Counted from the first letter of the stretch, positions 18,249-27,686 are shown. The stretch: DNA of 64,000 nt from Saccharibacillus nicotianae (GCF_042681745.1 NZ_JBHUGF010000001.1:186001-250000), one strand, 5' to 3'. The notes: generated from the letters alone by a model not told the origin. Program-made: numbers and translations.

Positions 18249-18551
18249 TTATTTTAGCTTCAGAAGCTTCACTAATAGATCATCGATCGGCATATTGTCC
18301 ATTTTGAGTGTTCCGTTCTTACCTACCGTATCACGAATCGCTTTGTCTATGCCATCTCTGATGAACAAAACAATATTTTTAGACGTGGTCATTTGTTCAA
18401 CAGGAGCACTTGTTAGTGTTTTAGCAGGAGCCGTCTTTGTACCGTCAGTTATTACCGTAGGGAGATGGAGCGAATCTACGAATAACCGTAGACTAAGTAC
18501 AGCAGAAGCGCCCGCAACGATAACTGCTTTTTTGAATGAACTTGATTTCAT
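18249..18551 (-). CDS. Possible small secreted protein
   Basis: Unrecognised. From ATG 18551 the product is 100 residues, and its N terminus MKSSSFKKAVIVAGASAVL looks like a signal peptide, followed by a Thr/Ala-rich linker and a charged C-terminal segment (FIRDGIDKAIRDTVGK). The frame extends upstream to ATG 18641, where AAGGGTGG abuts the start; neither start has a well-spaced ribosome binding site. The signal-like start and reasonable composition argue for a real gene, while the poor translation signals argue against. It could also be a degraded remnant. Confidence 0.4.
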   Translation of the reverse strand: MKSSSFKKAVIVAGASAVLSLRLFVDSLHLPTVITDGTKTAPAKTLTSAPVEQMTTSKNIVLFIRDGIDKAIRDTVGKNGTLKMDNMPIDDLLVKLLKLK

Positions 18552-18796
18552 ATTAGATAATTCGATGTTCGCGATTGCCATTTTAAGATTTTTAAAATGA
18601 ATCTCAGTCTTTTTAGTAGGAAATCTGGAATTTTCGGGCATCCACCCTTATAATAGATAAGATACCTACTCTGGCAAAGATTATTGTTGTTTGTCAGACT
18701 TTTGGTGATCAAATCATTTTTCTCATTAAACTTAGTCGTGCTGGTATAGATAAGCACTTATTATGAAAATGTAACTGAGATGGACGGGAGACAAAG

Positions 18797-21700
18797 ATGG
18801 ATCAACCGTTATATGGAATATGGATCGGAGACGTATTTTTTTGTTTTTCCGGTGAAATGTCTGAACCTAAAGTCGATGCTTGGATGAAAGTTATGCGTCG
18901 TCTGGAAATGCCGATTGGTCGTAAACCTTTTGCGCAGTCTGGATTGCGTCTGGCTGAATTGAAGTTTGGGCCTTCGGGAAATACGAATGCTAAAGAAGCA
19001 CCTACACGTCGTGCAGGTAGAAGTAAGCGTCTGCCAGGCCGAATGGTCGAAGGATTAGCGTTGTCCCCTGAGCAAGCATACGATTTGCTACTGAATTGGG
19101 ATGAAGCCTTATTGGCACGTCAAGGAATTACACCGGGTGGCGAGATGCGCTACTGGCACAAAGTGGTTCAATTTGCCCAAAAACTGTTGCGTGAAGGTAA
19201 AATTTTGCCGGATAGTACAGTGATTGCAGGAACAGGTCGTCGTAGTGCTCAAGCTACGTTACATGGAACATGGAAACCTCTTTTACAAGGGGAAGACCGT
19301 GAAATGTTTGCCAAATTAGCAGATGCGATTCCGATGATTGGATTGTCAGCATTGTCGTTATTTCCTGCTTCAGAACCGGATCGTCCTGCACAAGCACGTG
19401 CAGATGTTCTTCACTCTTTTCTTGTCGCAGTGATGGATGCTGAGATTCGGCGTATGTTCCGTGATGCGGGTTATGGCAAATTCAGAGCTTATATGGCGGC
19501 ATACCGCAGAGGGACTTCACCTCAAGCTCATCTATGGTGGAATTCGATGTTTGATGCTACAGGCGATCTAGCAGTGCAAGGAACAGCAGATGATATGGCT
19601 GAACTTGCAGAACAGATTCGTGAACATAATGGAGCAGCAGTGCCTGTTCCAGAAGTAGAAAATGTCGAAGAACGCAAAGGAGAATTGCGTCTGGTTGTAC
19701 GATTAGAACCACCGGTCTCAGCAGATGCTACTCCAGCGGAACAAGCGATGTATTCGAATACTCAAGAATGGCGTATGTCTTTTTGGGCAGATGATGAAGC
19801 AGATACAGCTATTTTGCTTCCAATCGGCGTATTGTGGAAACACGATAGTACAGAATTAGTCGTGCGTGGTCGTACTTATGAGAATGTGCAACAGCATATT
19901 TTAATTCAGCTTGGACAAGCGGCAGAACGCTCACCGATTGTAGCTTCGTTTCTAGAAGTATCCAGCCCTGAAGGTGGATATATGGAAGCAGCGGATGTAT
20001 ATACATTTCTTAAAGAAGATGTTCCCCGGTTGCGCAAATCTGGTGTCGCTGTACAGATTCCTTCACGTTGGACAAGAGAAGGCAAGCGTCGTAGCGGAGT
20101 CAAATTAAAACTCAAAACACCACAAGATAACAGTCGTGGCCCTGAAGAAACATCGCGTCTTGGGATGAATCAGATGGTAGCTTTTGAACCGGAAGCTGTG
20201 CTAGATGGCAAAACATTAACCGCAGCCGAATTAGCGGAAATCGCTAAAAACGGTGTGCCTTTGATTCCTTTCGATGGGGGATGGATTGAAGTCGATCTGA
20301 CCGAAATTCGTCAGGTATTACGCTTTATTCGCCGTCATGAAGAAGGCGAAATTTCATTTAATGAATTGATGCATATCTATGCGGATGAAGATGAAAATTC
20401 TTGGAATGGTCTGCATATTTTTGAGATCGAGACAGGATCATTACTGAATGGTCTGATGGAAGGCAATGCTTGGCGTGATATTCCGGTGCGTGAAGTGCCT
20501 GAAGGTCTACATGGAACATTGCGTCCTTATCAAGAACGAGGATTCCAATGGCTGGCTGCTATGCGTGATCTAGGATTCGGCGCTTGTCTGGCAGATGATA
20601 TGGGACTTGGTAAAACGGTACAGGTTATTACGTGTATGCTGGATCAACCTGCCGCAGGGCCACGCCTCATCGTATGCCCGACTTCTTTACTCGGGAACTG
20701 GCAACGAGAATTAGAGCGGTTTGCTCCTGAAATGAATCTGTATATTCATCATGGTAGTCGTCGTCCGCGTGGTGAAGAATTTCTTCAAGAAGCTAGATCA
20801 CATGATATCGTTCTGACTACGTATCATCTAGCAGGACGAGATGGTGAAGATTTACGTGAAGTTCACTGGGCTTCTATCGTATTGGATGAAGCACAATATA
20901 TTAAAAATTACCGCACCAAACAAGCGCAAAGTGTCATGAAACTGAATGCACCGCACCGAATTGCGATGACAGGTACACCTGTAGAAAATCGTCTGAGTGA
21001 GTTATGGTCGATTTTCCAATTCTTGAATCCAGGTTATCTGGGTACATCTTCTTCTTTCCGTCAGACCTATAATGCGTCTGGAGTTGAGATGGAGAGTCGC
21101 TTGCAGACATTACGCAAATTGGTCGCTCCATTTATGTTGCGTCGTCTCAAAAGTGATCCCGATATTCGTCGTGATCTACCGGATAAGATTGAATTGAAAT
21201 CGTACTGTTATATGACAGTGGAACAAGCAGGTCTTTATCAAAGTGTGGTCTCTGAAATGTTAGGACGCATGGGAAGCAGTGGTGGAATTACACGTAAAGG
21301 AATCGTTCTGTCTTCACTAACCAAATTGAAGCAGATTTGCGATCATCCTCATCTGGTAGCCAGCAACGGTAAGCCAGATACGTCCAAGCAAGAACGTTCA
21401 GGTAAAATGGCACGCTTGATAGAGTTACTGGATATGATTCGAGATAGCGGAGAATCAGCGCTAGTCTTTACCCAATATGTTGAAATGGGTGAATTACTGA
21501 CTGCACGTCTGAGTAAGCATTACGGGCAAGAACCGTTCTTTTTACATGGCGGAGTCAGCAAAGTATTACGTGATGAAATGATCGAAGCTTTTCAAAATGA
21601 TCAAGGGCCACCGTTATTCGTACTGTCGCTCAAAGCAGGCGGAGTAGGGCTAAATCTAACACGAGCGAATCATGTTATTCACTATGATCGTTGGTGGAAT

Positions 21701-21943
21701 CCGGCGGTAGAGAATCAAGCGACAGATCGTGTATTCCGTATCGGACAGCGCCGTAATGTACAGGTGCATAAGTTGATCTGTCAGGGTACACTAGAAGAGC
21801 GTATTGATGAATTGATTGAAAGTAAAAAAACACTGGCAGAGCAAGTCATCGGTACAGGCGAACAATGGTTAACCGAAATGTCAGACGAAGAATTGAAACA
21901 ACTGGTATCTCTTCAATCTGCGGAATGGGGAGCTGACGAATGA
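18797..21943 (+). CDS. SNF2-family DNA-dependent ATPase/helicase
   Basis: 1,048 residues. The C-terminal half (about 570-1040) holds both RecA-like lobes of Swi2/Snf2 ATPases: motif I DDMGLGKT (K606), motif II DEAQ (697-700), SAT-like MTGTPVEN, ALVFTQYVEM, and motif VI QATDRVFRIGQ. The N-terminal half contains a conserved bacterial SNF2-associated region (FDGGWIEVDLTEIRQVLRFI, about 495-515). Such bacterial enzymes translocate on dsDNA, often with RNA polymerase or repair roles. A GGGAG site is 6 bases from the ATG. The stop overlaps the next gene by ATGA. Typical Bacillota loci carry a SWIM zinc-finger partner; here an unknown protein takes that place. None of the usual companions of SNF2-containing defence systems is present. 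Confidence 0.92.
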   Translation: MDQPLYGIWIGDVFFCFSGEMSEPKVDAWMKVMRRLEMPIGRKPFAQSGLRLAELKFGPSGNTNAKEAPTRRAGRSKRLPGRMVEGLALSPEQAYDLLLNWDEALLARQGITPGGEMRYWHKVVQFAQKLLREGKILPDSTVIAGTGRRSAQATLHGTWKPLLQGEDREMFAKLADAIPMIGLSALSLFPASEPDRPAQARADVLHSFLVAVMDAEIRRMFRDAGYGKFRAYMAAYRRGTSPQAHLWWNSMFDATGDLAVQGTADDMAELAEQIREHNGAAVPVPEVENVEERKGELRLVVRLEPPVSADATPAEQAMYSNTQEWRMSFWADDEADTAILLPIGVLWKHDSTELVVRGRTYENVQQHILIQLGQAAERSPIVASFLEVSSPEGGYMEAADVYTFLKEDVPRLRKSGVAVQIPSRWTREGKRRSGVKLKLKTPQDNSRGPEETSRLGMNQMVAFEPEAVLDGKTLTAAELAEIAKNGVPLIPFDGGWIEVDLTEIRQVLRFIRRHEEGEISFNELMHIYADEDENSWNGLHIFEIETGSLLNGLMEGNAWRDIPVREVPEGLHGTLRPYQERGFQWLAAMRDLGFGACLADDMGLGKTVQVITCMLDQPAAGPRLIVCPTSLLGNWQRELERFAPEMNLYIHHGSRRPRGEEFLQEARSHDIVLTTYHLAGRDGEDLREVHWASIVLDEAQYIKNYRTKQAQSVMKLNAPHRIAMTGTPVENRLSELWSIFQFLNPGYLGTSSSFRQTYNASGVEMESRLQTLRKLVAPFMLRRLKSDPDIRRDLPDKIELKSYCYMTVEQAGLYQSVVSEMLGRMGSSGGITRKGIVLSSLTKLKQICDHPHLVASNGKPDTSKQERSGKMARLIELLDMIRDSGESALVFTQYVEMGELLTARLSKHYGQEPFFLHGGVSKVLRDEMIEAFQNDQGPPLFVLSLKAGGVGLNLTRANHVIHYDRWWNPAVENQATDRVFRIGQRRNVQVHKLICQGTLEERIDELIESKKTLAEQVIGTGEQWLTEMSDEELKQLVSLQSAEWGADE

Positions 21944-22818
21944 GTACAATCGAATGGACAGTAAGCAACTGGCAAGTCAGCACAGGGCAAATTAAGGCTG
22001 ATGTATATCCTGCTACAGCCAAGCCTACAGAAGAATCACAAGTCATCTTGCATATCGATCTTCCGTCTGAAGAAGACAAGCAAAAAATGCTACAATCGCT
22101 AAGCGCTTCGGCATGGAGTATGTATCTGTTGTTGAATATGGAGTCTCCTTCTTCTTCAACTACAGCTAAAGAGATTGAATTGATGCCCAAGCATGTGCTT
22201 CAAGATGTACATGATTGGTCTGGAGCGGGAGAAGATTTATTGCTTTATACGCCTTATATCAAAGATCAATCTTCTGCTGTGATCGATCTGCCTGTGCGTC
22301 AAGTGGAGGGTTCGTCAGAGCAACAAAGCCCTCAAGTGCAAGCTTTGGTACAGCAATCCAGTGAACGACTAGCGGCGAATCCTTTGCTGGCATGGGAATT
22401 GGCAGGATGGAGTCCCAAAGTATTATCCAAAGATATTTTCCATATCTGGGGACAACAAGTATCTGCTCAAGCACAAAGTGAATTTGCTGTAGAAGATGGG
22501 ACAATGGGGGGACAGTCTTTTTCCGATGAACCCAATCTAGGCAGTTTGCTGGCTGAAGCGGCTACTGCTGGAACATTGCACCAACCCGGAGAAGGTCTGG
22601 CAGAAGTAGAAGCTTATTTAAATAAATCGAATAAACAATGGAACAAACAATTAGAAGGTGCTACCGCCAAAAAATTAATTCCATTTGTTGAAAGTAAAGA
22701 GTTAGACTTACCCGATATTGAAGCTCTATTACCAGGTGTACAGGGTGCAAGTATAGGGTATCAGGAAGTACGCAAGCAAGTGGCAGAACGTATGATGCGG
22801 AGTCATTTTGCAAAATAA
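21940..22818 (+). CDS. Unknown protein coupled to the SNF2 ATPase
   Basis: 292 residues, no recognised family, no signal peptide or membrane segment. The composition is Gln/Ser/Glu-rich with an N-terminal beta-like part (about 1-60) and a helical C terminus (about 225-292). The start overlaps the SNF2 stop (ATGA), which implies translational coupling and often a physical partnership. A lipoprotein peptidase gene follows after 12 bases, so all four genes from 18797 to 24453 probably form one operon. A SNF2 accessory or DNA-targeting subunit is a reasonable guess from context only. Confidence 0.75.
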   Translation: MSTIEWTVSNWQVSTGQIKADVYPATAKPTEESQVILHIDLPSEEDKQKMLQSLSASAWSMYLLLNMESPSSSTTAKEIELMPKHVLQDVHDWSGAGEDLLLYTPYIKDQSSAVIDLPVRQVEGSSEQQSPQVQALVQQSSERLAANPLLAWELAGWSPKVLSKDIFHIWGQQVSAQAQSEFAVEDGTMGGQSFSDEPNLGSLLAEAATAGTLHQPGEGLAEVEAYLNKSNKQWNKQLEGATAKKLIPFVESKELDLPDIEALLPGVQGASIGYQEVRKQVAERMMRSHFAK

Positions 22819-22830
22819 AGGAGTTTGAGA

Positions 22831-23727
22831 ATGAATACCAAAAAGCCACTACGAGTACAATGGAATATGATTATTCCAGCAAGTGTACTATTGTCAGGAG
22901 TCTTATTAGCAGGTTGCGGAGCAAGTGCAGATCAATCAGCGACGACAGCTCCAACATCGGCAACTAACACATCGAGTACGACAGCAGAGACTCCATCTTC
23001 ATCTACACAGACGACAGGTGGAACCAGTGCAAATGCGACAACAGCAAGCACGACAAGTAGTACAGGCGACTCTTTACTACAACAGCGTGAAGACAGTTCA
23101 CTTCAATCAACTATCAAAAAGATGAATGGCAAAATGGTGATTACCAATCCTGAGTCGATGACTGTGATTGTAAACAAAAAGCGTTCCTTACCCGATGGCT
23201 ATATTCCACCGGATTTGGTAGTGCCCAAAGTAGCATTCTCTTATGATGGTGTGTTAGAAAAAAGTCATATGCGTAAAGAAGCCGCAGGAGCATTAGAAAA
23301 ACTATTTGCTGCTTCCAAAAAAGCAGGGCTAGATCTAAGAGCTGTCTCTGGTTATCGTTCGTATAAGCGTCAAGTGACGATCTACAACAATAACGTAGCA
23401 ACTAAAGGTCAAGCATATACCGATCGTGTAAGTGCCAAGCCAGGAACCAGTGAGCATCAAACCGGTCTAGCTATCGATGTATCAGGGCCGGGTATTGGTT
23501 ATGGTCTGGAGCAATCTTTCGGAGCAACGGCAGAAGGCAAATGGTTAGCCAAAAATGCAGCAGACTATGGATTCGTGATTCGCTACAAAAAAGGTGCAGA
23601 TGCGATTACCGGTTATACATGGGAACCGTGGCATATTCGTTATATTGGCAAAGAGTTAGCACAAGATGTAACAGCTAAAAATCTAACGCTTGAAGAATAT
23701 TTTGACGAAGATCAGATTCAGAAATAA
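22831..23727 (+). CDS. D-Ala-D-Ala carboxypeptidase, VanY/M15B family lipoprotein
   Basis: 298 residues from ATG 22831 (AAAGGAG, 7-base spacing). Lipobox LLAGC (C29), then a Ser/Thr-rich linker of about 50 residues that spans the wall space, then an M15B peptidase domain. The zinc and active-site motifs are visible: SGYRSYKRQ, SEHQTGLAIDVS (zinc His and Asp, about residues 207-218) and WEPWHIRYIG (catalytic Glu and third zinc ligand His, about 264-273). It would trim D-alanine from peptidoglycan stem peptides outside the cell. It is not linked to vanHAX genes, so it is more likely a wall-maintenance enzyme than glycopeptide resistance. Confidence 0.9.
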   Translation: MNTKKPLRVQWNMIIPASVLLSGVLLAGCGASADQSATTAPTSATNTSSTTAETPSSSTQTTGGTSANATTASTTSSTGDSLLQQREDSSLQSTIKKMNGKMVITNPESMTVIVNKKRSLPDGYIPPDLVVPKVAFSYDGVLEKSHMRKEAAGALEKLFAASKKAGLDLRAVSGYRSYKRQVTIYNNNVATKGQAYTDRVSAKPGTSEHQTGLAIDVSGPGIGYGLEQSFGATAEGKWLAKNAADYGFVIRYKKGADAITGYTWEPWHIRYIGKELAQDVTAKNLTLEEYFDEDQIQK

Positions 23728-23739
23728 AGGAGGGAAGCT

Positions 23740-24453
23740 ATGAACCATCGGCGGAAAATGACGGTATTTGCTACTATTTTACTGTTGGAAGCGACCGGAT
23801 GTGCCTTTAACCCCGGTGCATCAATGCAGAAGTCGACTCCATCTGTTGAAGCGTCAGTTGCGCCATTGGTTCAAGAAGGCAAGATCAGTCTCTATGCGAG
23901 TGAAGAAAAAGATGGACTCTATCACCATATAGCGATTGATGAAGGTCAAGGCGAGCAAGTGCAACACTATGACTGGGATACAGTAAGCAACCCGGGTTAT
24001 GAACCGATGATTCATGAACAAGACTTGAATGGAGACGGGCAAGCAGAGATGATTGTAATCACGACCAAAGGCTATGGAACAGGGGTATACATATCCGAAG
24101 CCCATGTGATTGAACGTCAGCAACAGACAGAAGTAGCAGTGGAAGATGCACTCGCATATACCAAAGCTCATGTTTCGTTTTCAGTGGTGCATCAATCAGG
24201 AACATCTTCGATCAGAGCTGCTGTTACCGATCAGCCTGCGGTCGAATTGTCTTTGAAAGCTACAGATAAGAATGAATTGCCTCAATTTGGCAATATTATT
24301 GATTATCGTCTGGATGAAGATCATACGTTAACCGCAGAAGTAGCGGCTCAATTAGCAGATGGTGAAGCGGTGGGAACTGCCATTTTACACTATCAATGGG
24401 ATCAAGGAACAATGAAAGTCAGTCAGATTACTTTCGAAGCTGTCGCCTCCTAA
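23740..24453 (+). CDS. Lipoprotein with a calcium-loop-like motif
   Basis: 237 residues with an N-terminal signal and lipobox EATGC (C21). The mature part contains DLNGDGQAEMIVI (about residues 92-104), an FG-GAP/EF-hand-like Asp-rich loop that may bind calcium. The remainder is beta-rich and of unknown function. It has AAAGGAGGG before ATG and lies 12 bases after the VanY-like gene, so it is probably co-transcribed with it and may help it at the cell surface. It ends at the terminator 24461-24509. Confidence 0.75.
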   Translation: MNHRRKMTVFATILLLEATGCAFNPGASMQKSTPSVEASVAPLVQEGKISLYASEEKDGLYHHIAIDEGQGEQVQHYDWDTVSNPGYEPMIHEQDLNGDGQAEMIVITTKGYGTGVYISEAHVIERQQQTEVAVEDALAYTKAHVSFSVVHQSGTSSIRAAVTDQPAVELSLKATDKNELPQFGNIIDYRLDEDHTLTAEVAAQLADGEAVGTAILHYQWDQGTMKVSQITFEAVAS

Positions 24454-24460
24454 TACAAAC

Positions 24461-24509
24461 AAAAAGCATGCGTGTCTCATCATACTATGATAGAGATCGC
24501 ATGCTTTTT
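24461..24509. terminator. Bidirectional terminator
   Basis: AAAAAGCATGCG (24461-24472) pairs with CGCATGCTTTTT (24498-24509). It separates the convergent lipoprotein gene and the alarmone synthetase operon. Confidence 0.88.
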
Positions 24510-24558
24510 GAGTTATAAAGACATTGTAAAAAAAGAAAAGAGTATTTTGAACGTTAGA

Positions 24559-25302
24559 TTAATTGGTTGACTCTTTGCGCACATAAGGCGGTGGAGGAGT
24601 AACCGATTCATCCAGTGATAAGACTTCTTTACGCAGATTAAGCATTTTGAGATCCAATTCATCTGCGGCTTTGGCGGCTTCGGTCAGTTCATGAACAATA
24701 TGTGGAGGTACCTGTTTGTCATACTTATAGAAAATAATATGTTCCAGACTCGCCCAGAAATCCATTGCCAGTGTACGCATTTGAATCTCCACTTTGACCC
24801 AGCGTTTACCTTCCATCAATACCAGCGGAACCGCTACAATCACATGTAGACTCTGGTATCCATTGGACTTGGGATTAGCGATATAATCTTTGATTTCGAT
24901 AATCTTAATATCTTCCCGTTGCTGTAAATGATTGAACATCCGGTAAATGTCTTGTACAAAAGCACATACAATACGCATACCTGCAATATCATGAATATGT
25001 TCAAAAATATTATCAACCGTTGTATCCAATCCTTTACGCACAAGCTTTTCGATCATACTTTTAGGATCTTTAAGACGAGTTTTGATATGTTCGATCGGGC
25101 TAAATCCATCAGTTAATTCCCATTCTGCTTGAATCAATTTGATTTTGTTCTGTAATTCTTCTAACGCCAATTCATACAGAATCGGTAGCTTTTTCCATTC
25201 TTCAAATTGCTTGAGTGTATCTGCATGTTCACTAATTTCTTTAAGTTTGGATAAATCTAGATTGTTTAGATTTAACGAAATAATCTTGTCTATTTCACTC
25301 AT
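24559..25302 (-). CDS. Small alarmone synthetase (RelA/SpoT nucleotidyltransferase domain)
   Basis: About 247 residues from ATG 25302 (GAGGTG site, about 9 bases); the frame open to 25374 lacks a site. Only the synthetase domain is present: IHDIAGMRIVCAFVQDIYRM, IKDYIANPKSNGYQSLHVIV and VKVEIQMRTLAMDFWASLEH are the ATP/GTP-binding and catalytic segments of RelA/SpoT synthetases. The hydrolase, TGS and ACT domains are absent, so it is a RelQ/RelP (YjbM/YwaC) type enzyme making (p)ppGpp. It lies 74 bases downstream of a UvrD-like helicase on the same strand and is likely in one transcript with it. It is slightly longer than YjbM (about 211 residues), mostly at the C terminus. Confidence 0.88.
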   Translation of the reverse strand: MSEIDKIISLNLNNLDLSKLKEISEHADTLKQFEEWKKLPILYELALEELQNKIKLIQAEWELTDGFSPIEHIKTRLKDPKSMIEKLVRKGLDTTVDNIFEHIHDIAGMRIVCAFVQDIYRMFNHLQQREDIKIIEIKDYIANPKSNGYQSLHVIVAVPLVLMEGKRWVKVEIQMRTLAMDFWASLEHIIFYKYDKQVPPHIVHELTEAAKAADELDLKMLNLRKEVLSLDESVTPPPPYVRKESTN

Positions 25303-25376
25303 ACCAGTCACCTCTGCTTCTATTGTACACGGGTTGAAAAGGTAAACAAAATTTGTGATATTAGCAATAGTCAACT

Positions 25377-27458
25377 CTACGACTTAAAGGCTTCGATTAA
25401 AAAGCGTGATGGAGCAACCGTTTTGCCATGATGCATAGCTGGAGAAGATACATATAGTTCTTGCTTGGCTCGTGTCACTGCCACATAAGCAATACGGCGT
25501 TCTTCTTCCAGTGCCGCTTTCATCAAAATGCCTTCTTTATCAGGGCCTTTCATATTTTGCGCAGCCCGTACATCTTCAGGGGCAAAATCTTGTAACGCTG
25601 CTTCATGTGGTAAAATGCCTTCGGAAGCACCGAGTAGATACACACAAGGAAATTCTAATCCTTTTGCACGATGAATCGTCATCAGATGAACCCCTTGAGG
25701 TGATTCTTGTTTGAGTAATTCTGTCATTTTTTCACGTTTCATCGATAATTCATCTGCAAATTTGACCATTTCTTCTACAGTAGCAAATTTAGCAGCAGCA
25801 CTTTCAAGTTCATCTAGTGTCTCGCGAATATTATCTTTGTGACGGGTGGCTGGCCCGCTAAAGTCTGCACTGGCGAATTTATCATAAAACACACGTCGTA
25901 TTTCTTGAATCGCGTACAGCGGCTTCATTTCTTTGATCTTTTTGAGAAACACAATTCGATCTTTCACCTGTTGACGTTGAAACGATTTGAGTCGATCCCA
26001 ATGATACAGATGGATTAACGGATATTTTTTCGATTGTTGCTGTTCTTTCATCATAATATGATCCATACCGGCATCTCTAGAAATATACAGCGGGCCAATA
26101 ACACCAGGTAACGCATCCATTCGGCGTGGCTTAATAGCCAGGCGCAAATGATCCATAATCGGACGAATCAGTGCATGATCATAAAATACAGGTGCTTCCC
26201 CGTATTGAATAAATGGAATATCTTCCATCAACAATCGCTCTGCAATCGCCCGCGTACCACTGATCGTCCGGTGAAGTAAAGCAATATCACCAAGCGACAT
26301 GCCTTGCTTTTGTTGTTCTAACAACCGTTGTACCACTTGATCGGCTTCGGCATCAGCATGAGCAGGACGCAAATAACGAGGGGCTTGTCCTGCCTCTACG
26401 CCTGCTTTTAATATTTTATGATGACGGGCAGTATTATGCGTAACAATATGTGTACCGAGACCCAAAATCTGTGGATGGCTCCGGTAATTAATATCCAGCG
26501 CAATAATTTTGGTTCCCGGATATTCTTGCGGAAAGTTCAAAATATATTCTTGCTTGGCTCCGTTAAATGAATAGATCGTCTGATCATCGTCACCTACGAC
26601 CATCAAGTTGCGATGAGCATCTGCGATTTTGCGAACCATCCCATATTGTAGTCGATTGCTATCTTGAAATTCATCAACCATAATATATTGAAAACGTTCC
26701 TGTAATATCGCTAATGTATGCGGATCATGTAGCAATTTATCGGTACGTAATAAAATATCATCAAAATCGATCCGGCGATATTCTTGCTTCCATTCTTCGT
26801 AACGACAAAGTAAAGCGCAACGATCTCGCTCTTCGGGCGTATCTTTAGGTAGATCTTCTGCTGATCCACCATCGAGCTTCATTGCAGATAACGTTGCTAA
26901 CAATGTCTCCGGTGGAGTAGTACTGGTCGAACCGATTTCTCGGCGTAAACGTTGTAATACAGCATGCTGAGCACGTGCATCGCCAAAGATTTCTTCTGTC
27001 AGATTGCCATATCGTCTAAGCATCAATAGACCGAAAGAATGAAAGGTACGAGCTTCGACCGCACGCGCTTTGGCGGCTGAAATGCCTGGTAACGCTGCAA
27101 TTCTTGACTTCATTTCAGCAGCGGCTTTGGTGGTAAACGTGACTAACAAAATCTGACGTGGATCTATGTTACGTACAGATAATAAGTATCCTGCACGAGC
27201 AGTCAATACAGTAGTCTTGCCACAGCCTGCTCCAGCCAATGCCAAAAGTGGACCTGTGCCATGCCTTACTGCTTCAATTTGCGGAGCATTGAGTAGAATA
27301 CCCTGACTTTCCAGAGCGCGGAAAAACGAAGCATCTCCCTCTTTATCCGAAATAAGAGTTATACTGGTATCACGAGGTGCGCTTTCGGCAGCCGGAACAG
27401 TTGTATGCGGTTGAATACCTTGAGGTCGCGGGTAATCTTGCCATAGGGTGTCTTTCAA
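25377..27458 (-). CDS. UvrD/PcrA-like superfamily 1A DNA helicase
   Basis: 693 residues if started at TTG 27458, which has GGAAAGGAAG at about 9 bases; the frame continues to 27605 without a site. Motifs in order: Walker A GAGCGKTT (about residues 76-83), VTFTTKAAAEMKSR, motif II VDEFQDSN, motif III VVGDDDQTIYSFNGA, motif IV/V TIHRAKGLEFPCVYL and motif VI EEERRIAYVAVTRAK. A 3'-5' single-strand translocase is expected, in repair or replication-conflict resolution. It lacks the long C-terminal PcrA tail that contacts RNA polymerase. This may be a second, non-essential UvrD paralogue, since PcrA normally lies next to ligA. Confidence 0.9.
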   Translation of the reverse strand: MKDTLWQDYPRPQGIQPHTTVPAAESAPRDTSITLISDKEGDASFFRALESQGILLNAPQIEAVRHGTGPLLALAGAGCGKTTVLTARAGYLLSVRNIDPRQILLVTFTTKAAAEMKSRIAALPGISAAKARAVEARTFHSFGLLMLRRYGNLTEEIFGDARAQHAVLQRLRREIGSTSTTPPETLLATLSAMKLDGGSAEDLPKDTPEERDRCALLCRYEEWKQEYRRIDFDDILLRTDKLLHDPHTLAILQERFQYIMVDEFQDSNRLQYGMVRKIADAHRNLMVVGDDDQTIYSFNGAKQEYILNFPQEYPGTKIIALDINYRSHPQILGLGTHIVTHNTARHHKILKAGVEAGQAPRYLRPAHADAEADQVVQRLLEQQKQGMSLGDIALLHRTISGTRAIAERLLMEDIPFIQYGEAPVFYDHALIRPIMDHLRLAIKPRRMDALPGVIGPLYISRDAGMDHIMMKEQQQSKKYPLIHLYHWDRLKSFQRQQVKDRIVFLKKIKEMKPLYAIQEIRRVFYDKFASADFSGPATRHKDNIRETLDELESAAAKFATVEEMVKFADELSMKREKMTELLKQESPQGVHLMTIHRAKGLEFPCVYLLGASEGILPHEAALQDFAPEDVRAAQNMKGPDKEGILMKAALEEERRIAYVAVTRAKQELYVSSPAMHHGKTVAPSRFLIEAFKS

Positions 27459-27631
27459 CAGATAAATCTTCCTTTCCGGCTTATCTTTTTCAAGTACAGC
27501 AGAAATTTGGTATGATAGAAGCAACCCGTATCCGGGTACTGCTATACATATCCTTCTATTATAATGGATAGATAGCAGTTGAAGTAGTACCCTGAGTATA
27601 TTCATATGAAAAATTCAATGAAACGGTAACG

Positions 27632-27662
27632 ACCATTTATCTATAATCTATACATAAATGGT
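27632..27662 (+). promoter_or_regulatory. Inverted repeat flanking a -10 box
   Basis: ACCATTTAT (27632-27640) and ATAAATGGT (27654-27662) form perfect 9-base arms around TATAAT (27642-27647). A TGAAAC lies 17 bases upstream as a possible -35. This is a good repressor-site candidate for the zinc-ribbon gene that starts 25 bases downstream; a regulator has not been identified. Confidence 0.55.
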
Positions 27663-27686
27663 GTGAATTAGAGGAGGAGAACAGTC

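Noticed and set aside
22831..23727. Glycopeptide resistance (vanY).
   Set aside because: The M15B peptidase stands without vanHAX or vanRS neighbours, so an ordinary wall-trimming role is more likely.
18797..25302. A defence island around the SNF2 ATPase, UvrD-like helicase and alarmone synthetase.
   Set aside because: None of the required partners (methylase, drm genes, Zorya motor genes, nucleases) is present; neighbours are typical wall and metabolism genes.
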